A DNA stretch of 64,000 nt. Origin: Pseudomonas oryzihabitans (lineage in GTDB: Bacteria; Pseudomonadota; Gammaproteobacteria; Pseudomonadales; Pseudomonadaceae). Within the stretch, counting starts at the first letter, position 1. Each line of letters opens with the position of its first letter. The position numbers were made by a program, and so were the translations under genes. The notes under the pieces are model-generated. The model had not been told where the DNA came from. It did not search any database and saw only the letters and a list, made by a program, of their open reading frames with translations. Below are positions 62,396 through 64,000 of the stretch, piece after piece. The stretch is from the NCBI RefSeq assembly GCF_007665395.1, contig NZ_VDND01000001.1:434001-498000 (forward strand), in the 5' to 3' direction.

Positions 62396-63841
62396 TCACA
62401 CCGCAGCGGCGCCACTCGCCGGCAGCGGACCGGTGCTGCGACGGCTCAGCACATGGAAGAACAGCCCGCCCAGGAAGCAGCCGGTGAACCAGGCGAAGTT
62501 GGCGATGGGCTTGAACCAGGGCACGAAGGTGAAGCACAGCCCGATCAGCGCGGCGGCGACCAGCGCCTGCACCGCCACCCAGTTGACCCCGCCGCTGTAC
62601 CAATAGGTGCCGCCCGGGGTGGCGTCGAACAGGGCGTCGACCTCGATTTTGCCCTTGCGCAGCAGGTAGTAGTCCACCAGCAGGATGCCGAACAGCGGAC
62701 CGATGCAGGCCGCCAGCACATCCAGAGTGTAGTGGATCACCTCGGGGTTGTTGAACAGGTTCCAGGGGGTGATGAAGATCGAGGCCACGGCCGCGATCAT
62801 GCCGCCGGCTCGCCAGCTGATCTTGCTCGGTGCCACGTTGGCGAAGTCGAAGGCCGGCGAGACGAAGTTGGCGACGATGTTGATGCCGATGGTGGCGGTG
62901 ACGAAGGTGAAGGCGCCGAGCAGCACCGCGGTGGTGTTGTCGATGCGGGCCACGGTGGCGATGGGATCGTGGATCATCTCGCCGAACACCGGCAGGGTGC
63001 CGGAGACGATCACCACGGTCACCAGGGAGAATGCGAGGAAGTTGATCGGCAGGCCCCAGAAGTTGCCGCGGCGGACGTCCTGCATGGAACGGCAGTAGCG
63101 GCTGAAGTCACCGAAGTTGAGCGTGGGCCCGGAGAAATAGGACACCACCAGGGCGATGGCCATGATCACCTGGCCGAAGGCGGCCCAGCCGGTCAGCTGC
63201 TTTTCCGCCAAGGTGAAGCTGATGTTGCTCCAGCCGGCGCGCCAGACGATCCAGGCAGCCAGCAGGAACATCACCGCATAGACCGCTGGCCCGGCCCAGT
63301 CGATGAAGCGGCGGATGGACTCCATGCCGGCCCAGAATACGCAGCCCTGCAATACCCAGAGGGTCAGGAAGCCCATCCAGCCGAGGTAGGAAAGTCCGAG
63401 GAAGCTGGTGTCGCCATAGACGGCCAGCGCCGGGAAGAAGCGCAGCACCACGATGACCAGGGCGCTGGAGGCGAGATAGGTCTGGATGCCATACCAGGCG
63501 ACCGCGATCAGGCCGCGGATCACCGCGGGGATGTTCGCCCCGAACACGCCGAAGGCCAGGCGACAGATGACCGGATAGGGCACCCCCGCCTGCTGGCTCG
63601 GCCGGGCGACGAGGTTGGCGATCACCTGGATGATGCAGATACCCACCAGCAGGGCGATCAGCACCTGCCAGCTGGCCAGCCCCAGGGCGAAGAGACTGGC
63701 GGCGAAGACATAGCCACCCACGCTGTGCACGTCGCTCATCCAGAAGGCGAAGATGTTGTACCAGCTCCATTTCTGCTCGACCGGGCCGAGGTCTTCGTTG
63801 TACAGGCGCGGGCTGTAGCCCGGGGGAATCTGCTGGGTCAT
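62396..63841 (-). CDS. NCS1-family nucleobase/hydantoin:cation symporter
   Basis: A 481-residue inner-membrane transporter with about twelve spans. It has the N-terminal NCS1 stretch YNEDLGPVEQKWSWYNIF and FWMSDVHSVGGYVFA, RLAFGVFGANIPAVIRG, WYGIQTYLASSAL and FSGPTLNFGDFSRYCRS. Family members move cytosine, allantoin, uracil, hydantoins or thiamine precursors, and the substrate here is not evident. GGAGG precedes the ATG at 63841. A TTGTATACAA palindrome lies 50 bp upstream. No catabolic gene of the pathway is seen before the window edge. Confidence 0.92.
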   Translation of the reverse strand: MTQQIPPGYSPRLYNEDLGPVEQKWSWYNIFAFWMSDVHSVGGYVFAASLFALGLASWQVLIALLVGICIIQVIANLVARPSQQAGVPYPVICRLAFGVFGANIPAVIRGLIAVAWYGIQTYLASSALVIVVLRFFPALAVYGDTSFLGLSYLGWMGFLTLWVLQGCVFWAGMESIRRFIDWAGPAVYAVMFLLAAWIVWRAGWSNISFTLAEKQLTGWAAFGQVIMAIALVVSYFSGPTLNFGDFSRYCRSMQDVRRGNFWGLPINFLAFSLVTVVIVSGTLPVFGEMIHDPIATVARIDNTTAVLLGAFTFVTATIGINIVANFVSPAFDFANVAPSKISWRAGGMIAAVASIFITPWNLFNNPEVIHYTLDVLAACIGPLFGILLVDYYLLRKGKIEVDALFDATPGGTYWYSGGVNWVAVQALVAAALIGLCFTFVPWFKPIANFAWFTGCFLGGLFFHVLSRRSTGPLPASGAAAV

Positions 63842-63891
63842 GAATCGCCTCCTCCGTGGTGGCGGCACCTGCGTACGATGCCTGCCTGATT

Positions 63892-63901
63892 TTGTATACA
63901 A
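63892..63901. promoter_or_regulatory. Palindrome TTGTATACAA before the NCS1 gene
   Basis: A 10-bp perfect palindrome 50 bp upstream of the transporter ATG, flanked by CCTGA and TCAGG half-sites outside it. The core suits GntR/FadR-type regulators. The regulator gene is not in the window. Confidence 0.55.
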
Positions 63902-64000
63902 TCCTTCAGGCAGACTCCGTGCCAGTTCCGCCCAAAGCCCGCTAACTCCCCGTTACACCAGCCATTTCACCTGTGGAAAGGCTCTGGCATCGCCGATTAA

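Noticed and set aside
1..64000. Prophage, insertion sequence or integrative element
   Set aside because: No integrase, transposase, terminase, capsid or att-like direct repeats flanking a tRNA were seen, and codon use looks uniform.

Overview
The window reads as one chromosomal segment of a high-GC gammaproteobacterium, most likely a Pseudomonas. The evidence is the hexR/zwf-pgl-eda cluster next to rluB, the EarP plus arginine-type EF-P pair, a cyaB-type membrane adenylate cyclase, a BqsRS/CarRS-like two-component operon with its TTAAG-type boxes, a Cpx-like system with a Spy-like gene between regulator and kinase, and Pseudomonas-style hairpin repeats at gene 3' ends. I found no rRNA, tRNA, transposase, integrase or CRISPR array. 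The species cannot be fixed from this sequence alone.

Layout, left to right. 1-7.4 kb: the end of a small monooxygenase gene, a tandem 162-bp repeat carrying copies of the apt 3' end, apt, then the ribose operon rbsBACRKD behind a 22-bp perfect palindrome. 7.4-20.3 kb: a GAF-GAF-GGDEF-EAL protein, a DUF892/manganese-catalase stress pair, a secreted protein, a GST-aminotransferase operon facing a MarR regulator, LysE and BenE transporters, an MDR oxidoreductase, a diguanylate cyclase and rluB. 20.4-25.5 kb: eda, pgl and zwf with divergent hexR (Entner-Doudoroff and pentose phosphate entry), then a PerM-like protein. 25.6-30.3 kb: a chemoreceptor and a BqsRS-like operon with two PepSY proteins. 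30.3-34.8 kb: topoisomerase IB, a zinc-type ABC importer headed by a 38-codon ORF and a Zur-like box, and five tandem 103-bp hairpin repeats.

34.8-43.2 kb is the cobalt/cobalamin island. On the minus strand lie cobW, cobN, chlI and a von Willebrand A (ChlD-type) domain. On the plus strand lie cbtB, cbtA and cobE. Each arm starts with its own cobalamin riboswitch, back to back in 630 bp. The most striking feature is at the chlI end: an A-AAA-AAG slippery heptamer, a stop two codons later, and a 12-bp stem-loop five bases downstream. Together they predict programmed -1 frameshifting that joins the AAA+ and VWA domains into a 573-residue protein, so one gene could supply both small and medium cobaltochelatase subunits.

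43.2-64 kb: scpA, yciO and an RNase AM-type PHP protein, yciB, the Cpx-like cluster, a nitroreductase, cyaB, a DEAD-box helicase, a spermidine-synthase-like protein, class II DAHP synthase, a YcaQ-like glycosylase, DUF1127 and LysR genes, a TSUP permease, earP and efp in one uninterrupted reading frame, a secreted endonuclease, miaE, a DUF1289 protein and an NCS1 transporter. All coordinates and motifs were read by eye. No alignment, folding or database search was run.
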